Positions 1-9,041 of a stretch of DNA of 64,000 nucleotides are shown one piece after another (the first letter of the stretch is position 1; each line of letters starts with the position of its first letter). Origin of the DNA: an uncultured Rhodospirillales bacterium (lineage in GTDB: Bacteria > Pseudomonadota > Alphaproteobacteria > CACIAM-22H2). The DNA is taken from assembly GCA_937926175.1 (NCBI GenBank), contig CALANV010000013.1:329155-393154 (forward strand), written 5' to 3'. The notes under the pieces were generated by a model. That model searched no databases. It was given only the letters and a program-made list of their open reading frames with translations, and was not told where the DNA came from. Made by a program: the position numbers and the translations under genes.

Positions 1-93
1 GGCGATACCGCCGATGGCGACAACGATACGTTCATCGACTTCCGACCAGCAATCCGGATGCCAACATCTTTTCGGTTGAAAACAATGGGTTAG
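1..93 (+). CDS. Possible C-terminal end of an unidentified protein (partial)
   Basis: The first 93 bases are open in frame 1 and end in TAG at 91-93, giving 30 residues that finish in LKTMG. The early codons end mostly in G or C, as in the neighbouring genes. A hairpin with a pyrimidine-rich tail begins 19 bases after the stop, which fits the 3' end of a plus-strand gene. The product cannot be recognised. The opposite strand is also open here for a short stretch, so the call is weak. Confidence 0.3.
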   Translation, partial: GDTADGDNDTFIDFRPAIRMPTSFRLKTMG

Positions 94-111
94 ACGACGC
101 GACACAATGCG

Positions 112-136
112 GCGGCAAATTTTGCCGCTCCTTCTT
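112..136 (+). terminator. Candidate rho-independent terminator
   Basis: The arms gcggcaaa (112-119) and tttgccgc (121-128) are perfectly complementary. A stem of about six pairs with a five-base loop is physically possible. The tail tccttctt follows directly. It would end transcription of the gene that stops at position 93. Confidence 0.4.
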
Positions 137-490
137 GCCGGGTTGCGACCGCGGGTGAGCGTTTGGATCGGGCGATACCGCGTGCCGCCGGCATCGGCCG
201 CCGGCAAGGCATGCCGGCGGGTGGCGAGCCTTTCGATCCGCGAAGACGTGCTCGCGATCGCAACGCGACACGGACGTCGACGTTTCGCGGGTCGCAAGGG
301 GTGCGTTGCAACAGCAGGCCGCAGCGGGGGCGCGGTGCGCCTGAGTCGGGGCCAATGCGCGCCGTCGCGACTTACGATCTGTCGCACCGAGGCTCGGCGA
401 TGCATGGCCCGGATTGATCGCCAGCGTGACCTCCGTTAAGACCACGGGAAGCGCGGCGGCAGATTGCGTCGCATCCGATCGGGGGAAACG
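137..490. other. Non-coding stretch before the alpha/beta hydrolase gene
   Basis: No frame on either strand shows both codon bias and a credible start. The open frames here overlap each other and read as arginine-rich shadow sequence. The last bases hold the ribosome binding site of the next gene (GGGGGAAACG before 491). A promoter for that gene is expected here, but none matches well enough to name. Confidence 0.5.
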
Positions 491-1357
491 ATGAAGGTCT
501 ATCGCGACTACGATCAAGCGCAGCTCGACGCCCAGTACAATCTTCGGGCCCGCTTTGCCGATCATCCAAAATTCATCGAGCAGTGGCAGAAGCTGGGCGA
601 CGCCGAGCGGGCGAAACCCGGCTGGCAGCTCGACCTTGCCTATGGGCCGACGCCGGCCGAGCGTCTCGATCTGATCGCGCCGAAGCTGCCGACCGGCCAG
701 CGCGCGCCGCTGTTCGTGTTCATCCATGGCGGCTACTGGCAGAACCTCGACAAGCGGGACGGCGCTTTTCTGGCGCCCGCTTTTCTCGATGCCGGCATTG
801 CCTTCGCCTCGATCAACTACGCGCTTGCGCCGACTGTCAGCCTCGACGAAATCGTGCGCCAGGTGCGCGCGGCGATCGCCTGGCTGTGGCGCAACGCACC
901 GCTGTACGGGTGCGACGGCGAACGGATGGTGATCTCAGGACACTCGGCGGGCGGACATCTCGCGATGATGCTCGCGGCGACCGACTGGACCCAACTCGGC
1001 GGGTTGCCGGCGGACCTCGTCAAAGGTGCGATCTCGGTCAGCGGCATCTACGATCTCGAGCCGATCCGCCTCTGCTATCAGAACGCGGTACTGAAGCTCG
1101 ATCATGGCGCCGTCGCACGAAACTCGCCGTTGAGCCTGCAGCCCCGGACGGGCCGTATCATCCTGACGGTGGGTGAGGAGGAACCCGAGGAGTTCCGGCG
1201 CCAGCAGGCGGCGTTCGCGGCGGCTTGGGCACAGAAAGGGGTGAAGGTCGAGACCGTCCCGGCCCCCGGTCTCCATCACTTCGATATCCTCGAGAAACTC
1301 GGCGATCCGACGCACCCGATCGGCCGCGCCGCGTTGGCGCTGGTGAAGTCGGTGTGA
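491..1357 (+). CDS. Alpha/beta hydrolase, kynurenine-formamidase-like
   Basis: A 288-residue serine hydrolase of the alpha/beta fold. The oxyanion-hole motif HGGYW lies at residues 79-83 and the nucleophile elbow GHSAGG at 150-155 with Ser152. A C-terminal GLHHFD segment supplies the likely catalytic His. The HGGYW motif is typical of arylformamidase (kynurenine formamidase) and related carboxylesterases, which hydrolyse N-formylkynurenine in tryptophan breakdown or act on small esters. No other kynurenine-pathway gene is nearby, so the substrate is open. ATG 491 is chosen because GGGGGAAACG precedes it; an in-frame start at 464 lacks a comparable site. It is cytoplasmic (no signal peptide) and appears to be a single-gene unit. 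Confidence 0.85.
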   Translation: MKVYRDYDQAQLDAQYNLRARFADHPKFIEQWQKLGDAERAKPGWQLDLAYGPTPAERLDLIAPKLPTGQRAPLFVFIHGGYWQNLDKRDGAFLAPAFLDAGIAFASINYALAPTVSLDEIVRQVRAAIAWLWRNAPLYGCDGERMVISGHSAGGHLAMMLAATDWTQLGGLPADLVKGAISVSGIYDLEPIRLCYQNAVLKLDHGAVARNSPLSLQPRTGRIILTVGEEEPEEFRRQQAAFAAAWAQKGVKVETVPAPGLHHFDILEKLGDPTHPIGRAALALVKSV

Positions 1358-1373
1358 GGGTCCGAATTCCCGT

Positions 1374-1424
1374 TCCTTCGACGGGCGTTTCCCGAACGTA
1401 TCGAGGAACGAGCCCGTCGAAGGA
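1374..1424. repeat. Palindromic intergenic element (REP-like), possible bidirectional terminator
   Basis: The 13-base arms 1374-1386 (tccttcgacgggc) and 1412-1424 are perfect inverted repeats around a 25-base centre. The element fills the gap between two convergent genes. Many alphaproteobacteria carry dispersed palindromes with a CCTTCGAC edge, which this resembles. It has no clear T-tract, so termination is only possible. No second copy was noticed in this window. Confidence 0.6.
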
Positions 1425-1499
1425 CGGGATCCGCACGCGCCCAATGATCTCGCGCCTTCGTGGGCCGAAGCGCGGCCGGGTGCATGCTGTCCCCTTCTT

Positions 1500-2291
1500 C
1501 TAGAAGCTGCGGGATACGGCGAACGTGAACCGACTGTCGCAGGTCCCCGTCAGTCCGGATCCAGCGAAGCATTCGTCATCGTCGATATCGGTTCCGACAT
1601 AAGAAAGGGTGAGCGTGAATCCTTCCACTTGGCCCGAAACGCCGACGAGCCAATCGGTATAATCCGGCGCGCCGAAACGTCCGTTGTTCTCGATGCTCTG
1701 ATGGCCGATATGGCCAAGCGCCGCGATGTCGAAGGGCAGGAACGGCAGCGGCACCGTCACATCGGCGCTCAAGTAAATGCCTTCGCCGGTTTCGCTGAAA
1801 TAATCGTCGGCGTAGTTGATCCCGCCGGTGACGGACGCGACGCCGAAATCGTAGCCGAGCTTGGCCACGATCTCGGTGAAGTCATAGTCGAAATCCGCGG
1901 ACGGGCTTGCCTGCGGGTAGGTGTAGCGGATGACGCCCAACTGCCAGAGAACGCCGCCGATGTCGCCCTTTACGCCGCCATAGAGATCGAATTCGGCGCT
2001 CGCCTTGTCGACGCCCGGGCCCGACGCCTCGTCGAAATCGACATTCGACCCGAAGATGCCCACGTAGATGCCGATCTCCGGCCGGAACATGTAGGTGTAG
2101 TCGAGCGAGCCCTGGACGGCCGGGCCCTCATCAGTCTGGGAAATCCCCCGGAACACATAGTCGGTCGTGAAGGTGACGGATCCCGTGAAGTCGCCGGGAA
2201 TGAGTTTTCCGTCGCCGTCCTGGGCCAGGGCGGCAGGTGTCGCGAAAAGGACGCCCGCAAGGGCCATGGCGGTGAGCTTTCCGATCTGCAT
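1500..2291 (-). CDS. TorF-family outer-membrane porin-like protein
   Basis: A 263-residue exported protein. It has a signal peptide (lysine near the start, hydrophobic core, likely cleavage after AALAQ near residue 23), and then alternating beta-strand-like segments ending in an aromatic residue (SRSF), as expected for an outer-membrane barrel. The early motif TTDYVFRGISQTD is characteristic of the TIGR02001/TorF putative porin family found mostly in proteobacteria. Two cysteines sit in a late loop. The start at 2291 is favoured by AGAAAGGCG upstream and by the signal peptide; the frame stays open further upstream but without signal-peptide logic. Substrate unknown. A 280-base gap separates it from the divergent regulator gene. 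Confidence 0.85.
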   Translation of the reverse strand: MQIGKLTAMALAGVLFATPAALAQDGDGKLIPGDFTGSVTFTTDYVFRGISQTDEGPAVQGSLDYTYMFRPEIGIYVGIFGSNVDFDEASGPGVDKASAEFDLYGGVKGDIGGVLWQLGVIRYTYPQASPSADFDYDFTEIVAKLGYDFGVASVTGGINYADDYFSETGEGIYLSADVTVPLPFLPFDIAALGHIGHQSIENNGRFGAPDYTDWLVGVSGQVEGFTLTLSYVGTDIDDDECFAGSGLTGTCDSRFTFAVSRSF

Positions 2292-2571
2292 TGTTCGCCT
2301 TTCTCGATTGGGTGCGGGTGGTCTGCATGCCACCCGGGGATGCAGCAGTCGGCGCGTTACAAGAACCGAGCCAATCCAGGGGCTGCCGGAATATCCGTTG
2401 AATGTCAGTCGTTTACACTTGAAGCCGGAACCCGGACGTCGCCCGCCGTGCCTGCCGGTGAGGCAGGGCGTCAAAATGCGTGCAACCTGCCCGTGCGATG
2501 CGCCAAGTCCCCCTCAACCGCATCGACCCGGTGGTTTGGCGGCGCCGGCTTCAAATGGTAGAAGCAGCGCC

Positions 2572-3255
2572 ATGAGCCGCCGTCGGAAGATTCTCATCAT
2601 CGACGACGATGCAGCATTGCGGAACTCGCTCGCCGAGCAGCTCGCGGCCGAATACGATACGGTCGAGGCCGACACCGGCGCCGACGGGCTCGACGCCGCC
2701 ACGACCAGACAGTTCGACATCATCCTGCTGGACGTCGGTCTGCCCGATCTCGATGGCCGCGAGGTCTGTCGCCGGATGCGGTCTGCCGGCGTGACCGCGC
2801 CGATCATCATGCTGACGGCGCTCGCCGGCGACAGGGACACGATCGAAGGGCTCGATGCCGGCGCGAACGACTATGTGACGAAGCCGTTCCGGCTCGGTGT
2901 CCTACTGGCGCGACTCAGGGCACAGTTGCGGCAGCACGAGGCGTCCGAGGACGCCGTCTTCACGATCGGCCCCTATACATTTCATCCGGGCGCCAAGCTG
3001 CTGATCGACACGACCTCGCGCCGCAAGATCAGACTGACCGAAAAGGAGACAGCGATTCTGCGGTTTCTCTATCGCGCCGGCGCAACCCCGGTCTCGCGCG
3101 AGACTCTGCTCGGCGAAGTCTGGGGTTACAACGCCGGTGTCAACACCCATACGCTGGAAACGCACATCTATCGCCTACGCCAGAAGATCGAGCGCGATCC
3201 GGCCAATGCCGAGATCCTGACGACGACGGCGGGCGGCTACCGCCTGGTATGCTGA
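2572..3255 (+). CDS. OmpR/PhoB-family response regulator
   Basis: A 227-residue two-component regulator. The receiver domain (about 5-118) has the acidic DDD at 11-13, the phospho-acceptor Asp54 in IILLDVGLPD, and the conserved Lys in TKPF. The C-terminal winged helix (about 130-225) is of the OmpR type, with the TEKE recognition region and a GGYRL end. It is followed by the MBL-fold gene after 16 bases, so the two are likely co-transcribed. No histidine kinase lies nearby, so the partner is probably encoded elsewhere. ATG 2572 is the first start consistent with the receiver domain; the open frame upstream has no domain content. Confidence 0.92.
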   Translation: MSRRRKILIIDDDAALRNSLAEQLAAEYDTVEADTGADGLDAATTRQFDIILLDVGLPDLDGREVCRRMRSAGVTAPIIMLTALAGDRDTIEGLDAGANDYVTKPFRLGVLLARLRAQLRQHEASEDAVFTIGPYTFHPGAKLLIDTTSRRKIRLTEKETAILRFLYRAGATPVSRETLLGEVWGYNAGVNTHTLETHIYRLRQKIERDPANAEILTTTAGGYRLVC

Positions 3256-3271
3256 GCTGACGGACGGACCG

Positions 3272-4108
3272 GTGGACGGCGCTTCGGGCGAATTCAGCGT
3301 GCGGTTCTGGGGGGTCCGCGGATCGATTCCCTGTCCCGGTCCCGGCACCATGCGCTACGGCGGCAATACGGCGTGCCTCGAAGTCCGATGCGGGGAAAAG
3401 CTCTTGATCTTCGATGCCGGTACGGGGCTGCGGCCGCTTGGTGCGCATCTCGACCAGTACGGGCCCATCGATGCGGATCTCTATCTGACCCACGCGCATT
3501 TCGACCACGTCTGCGGCCTTCCGTTCTTCAGCCCCGCCTACTCGCGCGAGAGCCGGCTGCGTGTGTGGGCCAGGCACCTGCTTCCCGACCACACGCTCCG
3601 CTACGTTCTCTCCGAAATGATGATGGAGCCGCTGTTCCCGGTGCCGATCAGCATTCTGGGGGCCGACATATCGTTCCACGATTTCCATGCCGGACAGACG
3701 CTTTCGCCGGCCCCCGGCATCACGTTGCAGACCGCGCCGCTCAACCACCCGAACGGCGCAACCGGCTATCGCGTCGAATACGGCGGCCGGTCGATTTGCT
3801 ACGTCACCGACACCGAGCATATTCCGGCCAAGCCGGACCGGCATGTTCTCGACCTGATCGCCGGCGCCGACATCGTCATCTACGACGCGACCTACACCGA
3901 CGATGAATATCCCCAGCGGCGCGGCTGGGGTCATTCGAGCTGGCAGGAGGGTGTACGTCTCGCCACCGCCGCTGCCGTCGGCACCTTGGTCCTGTTTCAC
4001 CACGATCCCGACCACGACGATGCATTCATGGACCGCGTCGCTGCGGCGGCAGACGCCGCCCGGCCAGGGACCATCGTCGCGCGCGAAGGCATGATCCTGA
4101 AGCCGTGA
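3272..4108 (+). CDS. Metallo-beta-lactamase-fold hydrolase
   Basis: A 278-residue MBL-fold enzyme. The N-terminal FWGVRGSIP segment and the metal-binding THAHFDH at 73-79 place it with phosphodiesterase-like members (PhnP, RNase Z and class II cAMP-phosphodiesterase relatives) rather than with true beta-lactamases. Later His and Asp ligands are visible in NHPNG, VTDTEH and HHDPDHDD. It probably binds two metals and cleaves a phosphodiester or similar bond in the cytoplasm; the substrate is unknown. The start is GTG 3272, with GGACGGACC upstream. It overlaps the next gene by 4 bases, so the regulator, this hydrolase and the methyltransferase form one unit. Confidence 0.85.
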   Translation: MDGASGEFSVRFWGVRGSIPCPGPGTMRYGGNTACLEVRCGEKLLIFDAGTGLRPLGAHLDQYGPIDADLYLTHAHFDHVCGLPFFSPAYSRESRLRVWARHLLPDHTLRYVLSEMMMEPLFPVPISILGADISFHDFHAGQTLSPAPGITLQTAPLNHPNGATGYRVEYGGRSICYVTDTEHIPAKPDRHVLDLIAGADIVIYDATYTDDEYPQRRGWGHSSWQEGVRLATAAAVGTLVLFHHDPDHDDAFMDRVAAAADAARPGTIVAREGMILKP

Positions 4109-4950
4109 GCCGGCATGTTCGCTCGCGGTATTGGCGCCGCGCTTTCCTGACGATTACGACGCTCGCCGGCCGGGCGCGCGCGTTCATCATTCCCTACCGG
4201 TATGCGGACCAGGTGAAGCCGCCTGCGCGTTATCCGGCCCTGCTGCCGCTCTTCGAGGCGGCGGCGCCGCGGTTCCGCGCCAATCTCGAGGTCGCTGCGC
4301 GCCATCTCCCGCGATTGCTCGAGTTCGCCAATGGCACGCCGCCCGAGCCGCGATTCGACCAGGACTGGTTCCCGCGGCTCGATGCCGTCATGGCCTATAC
4401 GCTCGTGCGCACGCTGCGGCCGCGCCGCGTCGTCGAGGTCGGTTCGGGACATTCGACCCGCTTTCTCGTCCGTGCCGTGAAGGACGAAGGTATCGATATC
4501 CGCGTCACGGCGATCGATCCGGCGCCCCGGGCCACGCTCACCGGCCTTCCGGTCGAATTCATCCGCACGACGGTCGAAAAGGCGGGTGCGGCGCCGTTCG
4601 CATCGCTCCGGGCGGGCGACATGCTTCTGGTCGACTCGAGCCACATCCTGATGCCCGGCAGCGACGTCGACTTCATCCTCAATAGCGTCCTGCCGACGCT
4701 TCCGGCCGGCGTTCACATTCACTTCCACGACGTCTTCCTGCCCGACGGCTATCCCACCGATTGGGCCTGGCGCGGCTACAACGAGCAGAACGCGGTGGCG
4801 GCATTGATCGCCGCCGGCGGATACCGGCTGATCTGGTCGTCACACTACGTGTTCCGCTACATGCAGGACGATCTGACGGCGGCGGGCTTCGGCCGCCTGA
4901 GGCTGCCGGAAGGTGCGCGTGAGTCCAGCCTTTGGCTGATCAAGACGTAG
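4105..4950 (+). CDS. Class I SAM-dependent methyltransferase (Methyltransf_24 type)
   Basis: A 281-residue protein with a glycine-rich SAM-binding motif VVEVGSGHST around residues 110-119. An acidic DxxLLVDSSH segment and a histidine-rich HIHFHDVF follow, typical of the Methyltransf_24 group often found near sugar or lipid modification genes. The start is a GTG that overlaps the upstream stop by 4 bases, so translation is likely coupled. The acceptor is unknown. It is convergent with the ABC permease gene, with only five bases between the two stops. Confidence 0.8.
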   Translation: MSRHVRSRYWRRAFLTITTLAGRARAFIIPYRYADQVKPPARYPALLPLFEAAAPRFRANLEVAARHLPRLLEFANGTPPEPRFDQDWFPRLDAVMAYTLVRTLRPRRVVEVGSGHSTRFLVRAVKDEGIDIRVTAIDPAPRATLTGLPVEFIRTTVEKAGAAPFASLRAGDMLLVDSSHILMPGSDVDFILNSVLPTLPAGVHIHFHDVFLPDGYPTDWAWRGYNEQNAVAALIAAGGYRLIWSSHYVFRYMQDDLTAAGFGRLRLPEGARESSLWLIKT

Positions 4951-4955
4951 CAGCG

Positions 4956-6113
4956 CTACCTGTACGGATCGGCCGCGTCGCGCAAGCCGTCGCCGAGGAA
5001 GTTGAAGGCGAGAACGGTGATGATCACCGGAACGATGGGGGCGAGCAGCCAGGGATAGAGCGCGACGACGTTGATGTTCTGCGCTTCGGTGAGCAGCACG
5101 CCCCAGGACGTGATCGGGGGCCGCAGCCCGAGACCCAGGAACGACAGCGCCGTCTCACCGAGGATCATCGCGGGAATGGAGAGCGTCGCGGACGCGATGA
5201 GGTGGCTCGTGAAGCTCGGCAGCAGATGGCGCGCGATGATCCGACCCGGGCTCGCGCCCATGAGGACCGCCGCGGTACAGAAATCCTCTTCCCGCAACGC
5301 GAGCAGCTTCGAGCGGACGGCACGGGCGAGGCCGGTCCAGTCGATCAGGCCCAGAATCAGGGTGATGCCGAAGTAAACCCAGAGCGGATTCCAGGATACC
5401 GGCAGTGCCGCCGAAAGCGCCATCCACAACGGCAGCTCGGGGAAGGAGCGGATGATCTCGATCACGCGCTGGACCAGACTGTCGATCCAGCCGCCGTAAT
5501 AGCCGGCGAGGCCGCCGAGCGTCACGCCGAGGACGAAGCTGATCGTGATTCCGATCAGGCCGACGGTCAGTGATATGCGGGCGCCATAAAGCAGACGCGA
5601 AAACATGTCGCGGCCGAGCCGGTCGGTGCCGAGCAGGAACAACGTGCCGCCCGCGGCCGGACATACGAGGTGCAGATCGCCCGGCACGAGTCCCCAGAAA
5701 TGGTAGGAATCGCCGCGGCAGAAGAAGCGCAGCTTCTGGACCCGTTGCGGGTCCGGCGTGTAGACCCGCCGCAGGGTGTCGAGCTCGAGCCGGTAGTTGA
5801 GACCGTAGACGAACGGCCCCACGAATGCGCCGTCGTGGAATAGATGAACCCGTTGCGGCGGCGCGTAGATGAAGTCCGTGTGCCGGGTATGAAGGCTGTA
5901 GGGGGCGAGAAACTCCGACACGAGAATCGTGGCGTACATCACGATGAGAACGACGCCTGATGCCACCGCCACGCGATGCCGCCGCAGCTTCCACCACATC
6001 ATCCGCCACTGCGAGGCCATGTAGTAGCGCTCGAGCGCAGGCGTGAGCCGCTCGGACTCGCCCGAATCGAACGGTGCCTCGCTGACGTAATGCGGGAGCC
6101 TCGCGTCGTTCAT
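4956..6113 (-). CDS. ABC importer permease, DppC/OppC/YejE type
   Basis: A 385-residue inner-membrane permease, longer than the usual 300 or so. TM1 lies near residues 50-70. A periplasmic insert of about 100 residues with two cysteines follows, then the LLGTDRLGRD motif and five further membrane segments. The cytoplasmic coupling (EAA-like) loop reads GASPGRIIARHLLP. It would pair with the DppB-type permease, whose gene overlaps it by 4 bases, to import peptides or related oligomers. It is the last gene of the minus-strand chain. The large insert is shared by some peptide and sugar-derivative importers; the substrate cannot be read from sequence. Confidence 0.88.
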   Translation of the reverse strand: MNDARLPHYVSEAPFDSGESERLTPALERYYMASQWRMMWWKLRRHRVAVASGVVLIVMYATILVSEFLAPYSLHTRHTDFIYAPPQRVHLFHDGAFVGPFVYGLNYRLELDTLRRVYTPDPQRVQKLRFFCRGDSYHFWGLVPGDLHLVCPAAGGTLFLLGTDRLGRDMFSRLLYGARISLTVGLIGITISFVLGVTLGGLAGYYGGWIDSLVQRVIEIIRSFPELPLWMALSAALPVSWNPLWVYFGITLILGLIDWTGLARAVRSKLLALREEDFCTAAVLMGASPGRIIARHLLPSFTSHLIASATLSIPAMILGETALSFLGLGLRPPITSWGVLLTEAQNINVVALYPWLLAPIVPVIITVLAFNFLGDGLRDAADPYR

Positions 6114-7108
6114 CGCTTTGCCTTCCCGTGCAGCCGGATGCGCGGATCGAGTGCGGCCAGCGCGAGGTCGGAGATGAATACGCCGACGACGACCAGGACG
6201 GCCTCGATCATCAGGAACGAGCCGGCCAGATACATGTCCTGGCTTTGCAGGGCGCGCACGAGCATCGGACCGTTCGTCGGCAGCGACAGCACGACCGAAA
6301 CGATCGCCGAACCCGAGATCAGGTGCGGCAGCAGATTGCCGATGTCAGCGATGAACGGGTTGAGCGCCATCCGCAACGGGTACTTGAAGAGAAGGCGGCG
6401 CGGCGGCAGTCCCTTGGCGCGCGCGGTCACGACATACTGCTTCTGCAGCTCGTCGAGCAGGTTGGCGCGCAGGCGGCGGATCATCGCCGCCGTACCCGAC
6501 AGGCCGATGACGATCACGGGAATCCACAGATGCGCCGCGATCGATCCCAGCTTGCCCCACGACATCGGCTTGTCGAGATAGTACGGGTCCATCAGGCCGC
6601 CGATCGAGGTGCCGAAGGCGACGTTCGCGACGTAGAGCAGCAGCAGCGCCAGCAGGAAGCTCGGCGTCGCCAGGCCGAGAAATCCGATCAGAGTCAGAAC
6701 GTAATCCCCCCACGAATATTGATGGGTCGCCGAGTAGATCCCGATCGGAAACGACACGGCATAGGTGAACAGCACCGTCGCGACGGCGAGGATGATCGAT
6801 ACGAGCATGCGGTCACCGATCACCTGCGTGACCGGCATGTTGTACTCGAAGGACCAGCCGAGATCGCCCTGGAGCATACCCAGCATCCAGCGTCCGTACT
6901 GCTCGATCGGCGGCCGGTCGAGCCCGTAATGCTCGCGCAGGAAGGCGATCCTCTCGACGTTCGCGCTCTCGCCCTGCGCCTGCAGCTCCATCATCATCGT
7001 GCTGAGGTAATCGCCGGGCGGGAGCTGGATGATCGTGAACACGATGGCGCTGATCGCGATCAACGTCGGAATCATGATCAGGATGCGCCGCACCAGATAG
7101 CTCAGCAT
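6110..7108 (-). CDS. ABC importer permease, DppB/OppB/YejB type
   Basis: A 332-residue permease that starts with the typical N-terminal LSYLVRRILIMIPTL membrane segment. A periplasmic helix contains REHYGLDRPP, and five more membrane spans follow. The coupling loop is near ARAKGLPPRRLLFKYPLR. ATG 7108 is chosen because the first membrane segment begins there and the frame upstream has no domain content. Together with the next gene it forms the transmembrane part of a peptide-type importer. It lies 16 bases after the substrate-binding-protein gene. Confidence 0.9.
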   Translation of the reverse strand: MLSYLVRRILIMIPTLIAISAIVFTIIQLPPGDYLSTMMMELQAQGESANVERIAFLREHYGLDRPPIEQYGRWMLGMLQGDLGWSFEYNMPVTQVIGDRMLVSIILAVATVLFTYAVSFPIGIYSATHQYSWGDYVLTLIGFLGLATPSFLLALLLLYVANVAFGTSIGGLMDPYYLDKPMSWGKLGSIAAHLWIPVIVIGLSGTAAMIRRLRANLLDELQKQYVVTARAKGLPPRRLLFKYPLRMALNPFIADIGNLLPHLISGSAIVSVVLSLPTNGPMLVRALQSQDMYLAGSFLMIEAVLVVVGVFISDLALAALDPRIRLHGKAKR

Positions 7109-7124
7109 GGGCCGCCATCCCCGT

Positions 7125-9041
7125 TCATTGCACGCCTGCCGCGGCGGCGTTCCGGAACCAGAACGTATCGGGCCGGTAGATCCCGAAGAACGCGCCCGGG
7201 TCGAAGTTGTAGATGCCCTCGACCGGAACGTTGCGCAGCCGGTTGGCAACGACGATTGGCTGCTTCACCGCCGCGATCAGCCCGATCGTGAAGACCTGAT
7301 CCGCGTGAATCGAAAGCATGCGGTGCCAGATCTCGGTGCGTTCGGCGCGGGTCGCCGCCCGGCGCCATGCGTCGGCAAGCCGCGCCAGCTCGCGCGCCGC
7401 CGGCTCGTCCACGGGGACGCCGCTTGTCCCGCCCGTTTCCGCGTACTGGCCCCATTTGGGCCATTGCAGTTGCTGTTGCGACGTCGGCGCGAGCTCGTCG
7501 GGCGGCATGATCGCGGTCGGAATGCCGTTCTCCAGTCCGGACCAGATCGACATCACGGTGGCACCCGAGAAGATCCGGTTTCGGAACACCTCGCGCTGCG
7601 AAGGTCGGGCGAAGAGCTTTATGCCGGCCTGCAGCCACGAATCGTGAATCAGTTGCAGCATGTCGGTCTGTTCCGAGTCTTCGCCGGCGGTCTCGACGAT
7701 GATCTCGAGCGGCCGGCCGTCGGGCAGGAGTCGAACACCCCGGCTGTCGCGGCGGGTGAGACCCAGTTCGTCCAGAAGCCGGTTCGCCTGCGGCAGGTCG
7801 AACTGTGCAAAGGCATCGCGATAGTCCGGCCGGTAAAGCGGACTCGCCGGCAGCACGGTGTTTTGTCCCTCGATCGCCAGGCCGAAATAGACCACCTGGT
7901 TGATTTCATGGCGGTTGATGGCGAGCGACAGCGCGCGGCGGAAGCGCACGTCGCGGTTCAGGGCCCGCCACACGGGATCGGCGGCATTGAGGTTGGGATA
8001 GAGCGCGAGGTGCGCGCCCTTCGCCGTACTCCACAGATGCACGGCAAAATCGTTCCGCTTGGCCGACTGCCGCAGGAACGTGAAGTCGCCGAACGACAGG
8101 TTCCGCGCCTGCAGGTCCGACTCGCCGGCGGCGGTCTTCGCCGCGATCAGGCGACTGTCGGCCACGGTTGCGATCACACGGTCGATATAGGGAAGCTGCC
8201 GCCCGTTCGAATCGATGCGGTGAAAATAAGGATTGCGGACGAACACGAACCGGTCCGCCGGCGGACGCGTCTTCAGGACCCACGGGTCCAGCGTCGGCAG
8301 ATCGGGATTGTCGTTGCGGTACTGGTTGTCGAGCCGGTTGTGAAGATGCGCCCAGTTGCGCGTATTCGTCTGCCGAACCGCCTTGGCCAGCTTTTCGGGA
8401 TCGGCATAGCGCGCGTGAAACGCCTTCAGATAATGGGCCGGCCGGTAAATGTAGAGCGGCGCGGCCGCTGCGAGCGCGGGCAGGAAATAAGGGTTCCGTT
8501 CGGGCCATTCGTAGCGGACCGTATGACGGTCGGGGATGGTCACAACGGGGGCATGGCCGTCGACGATCAGCACGCGCGGCGGGCCGGCGGGCGAAAGCTC
8601 CGGATTGTTCGCCACGTCTTCCCAATAGTATCGGAAGTCCTCGCTCGTGAACGGATGGCCATCGGACCAGCGGTGACCGGGCCGCAGCTTGAACGTGAAA
8701 ACGCGCTCGTCCTCGACCTGCACGCTTTCGACGAGGTCGGGGATGATCTCGAGTTCCGGCGTGTACGTCACCAGTCGCGTGTAGCCGTGGACGGTCATCA
8801 TGCGCGTATCCTGCGGCCGCGCGATCAGGATGTGCAGGTCGCCGCCGTGGCGCCCGGGCGTGAAGTCCGGCCGCTTCGGCTGCACCGTGAAGGGCACGGC
8901 CGGAATACGCTCTGCCACCGGCGGTAGCCGCCCGGCGTTCACTTCGCTTGCGAGGAACGGGCTTTCGATGACGGGTGCGGCTCGTGTCGCGCCGATCGCG
9001 ACGAGGAGGAGAAGGAGCCCGAGGCCGAGGCGGCGCGTCAT
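7125..9041 (-). CDS. Periplasmic substrate-binding protein, family 5 (peptide/oligomer ABC importer)
   Basis: A 638-residue exported protein with a short arginine-led signal peptide (leucine-rich core, likely cleavage near residue 21). The SBP_bac_5 hallmark RWSDGHPFTSEDFRYYW follows around residue 120, then the usual two-lobed domain. It is longer than DppA or OppA (about 530) and nearer the YejA/MppA-like size class. It captures peptides or conjugates in the periplasm for the two permeases. ATG 9041 overlaps the stop of the ATPase gene by 4 bases. No lipobox is visible, so it is probably soluble. Confidence 0.88.
   Translation of the reverse strand: MTRRLGLGLLLLLVAIGATRAAPVIESPFLASEVNAGRLPPVAERIPAVPFTVQPKRPDFTPGRHGGDLHILIARPQDTRMMTVHGYTRLVTYTPELEIIPDLVESVQVEDERVFTFKLRPGHRWSDGHPFTSEDFRYYWEDVANNPELSPAGPPRVLIVDGHAPVVTIPDRHTVRYEWPERNPYFLPALAAAAPLYIYRPAHYLKAFHARYADPEKLAKAVRQTNTRNWAHLHNRLDNQYRNDNPDLPTLDPWVLKTRPPADRFVFVRNPYFHRIDSNGRQLPYIDRVIATVADSRLIAAKTAAGESDLQARNLSFGDFTFLRQSAKRNDFAVHLWSTAKGAHLALYPNLNAADPVWRALNRDVRFRRALSLAINRHEINQVVYFGLAIEGQNTVLPASPLYRPDYRDAFAQFDLPQANRLLDELGLTRRDSRGVRLLPDGRPLEIIVETAGEDSEQTDMLQLIHDSWLQAGIKLFARPSQREVFRNRIFSGATVMSIWSGLENGIPTAIMPPDELAPTSQQQLQWPKWGQYAETGGTSGVPVDEPAARELARLADAWRRAATRAERTEIWHRMLSIHADQVFTIGLIAAVKQPIVVANRLRNVPVEGIYNFDPGAFFGIYRPDTFWFRNAAAAGVQ

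Noticed and set aside
7107..8927. 606-codon plus-strand frame opposite the substrate-binding-protein gene
   Set aside because: It is antisense to a gene with signal peptide and family motif; no domain was seen.
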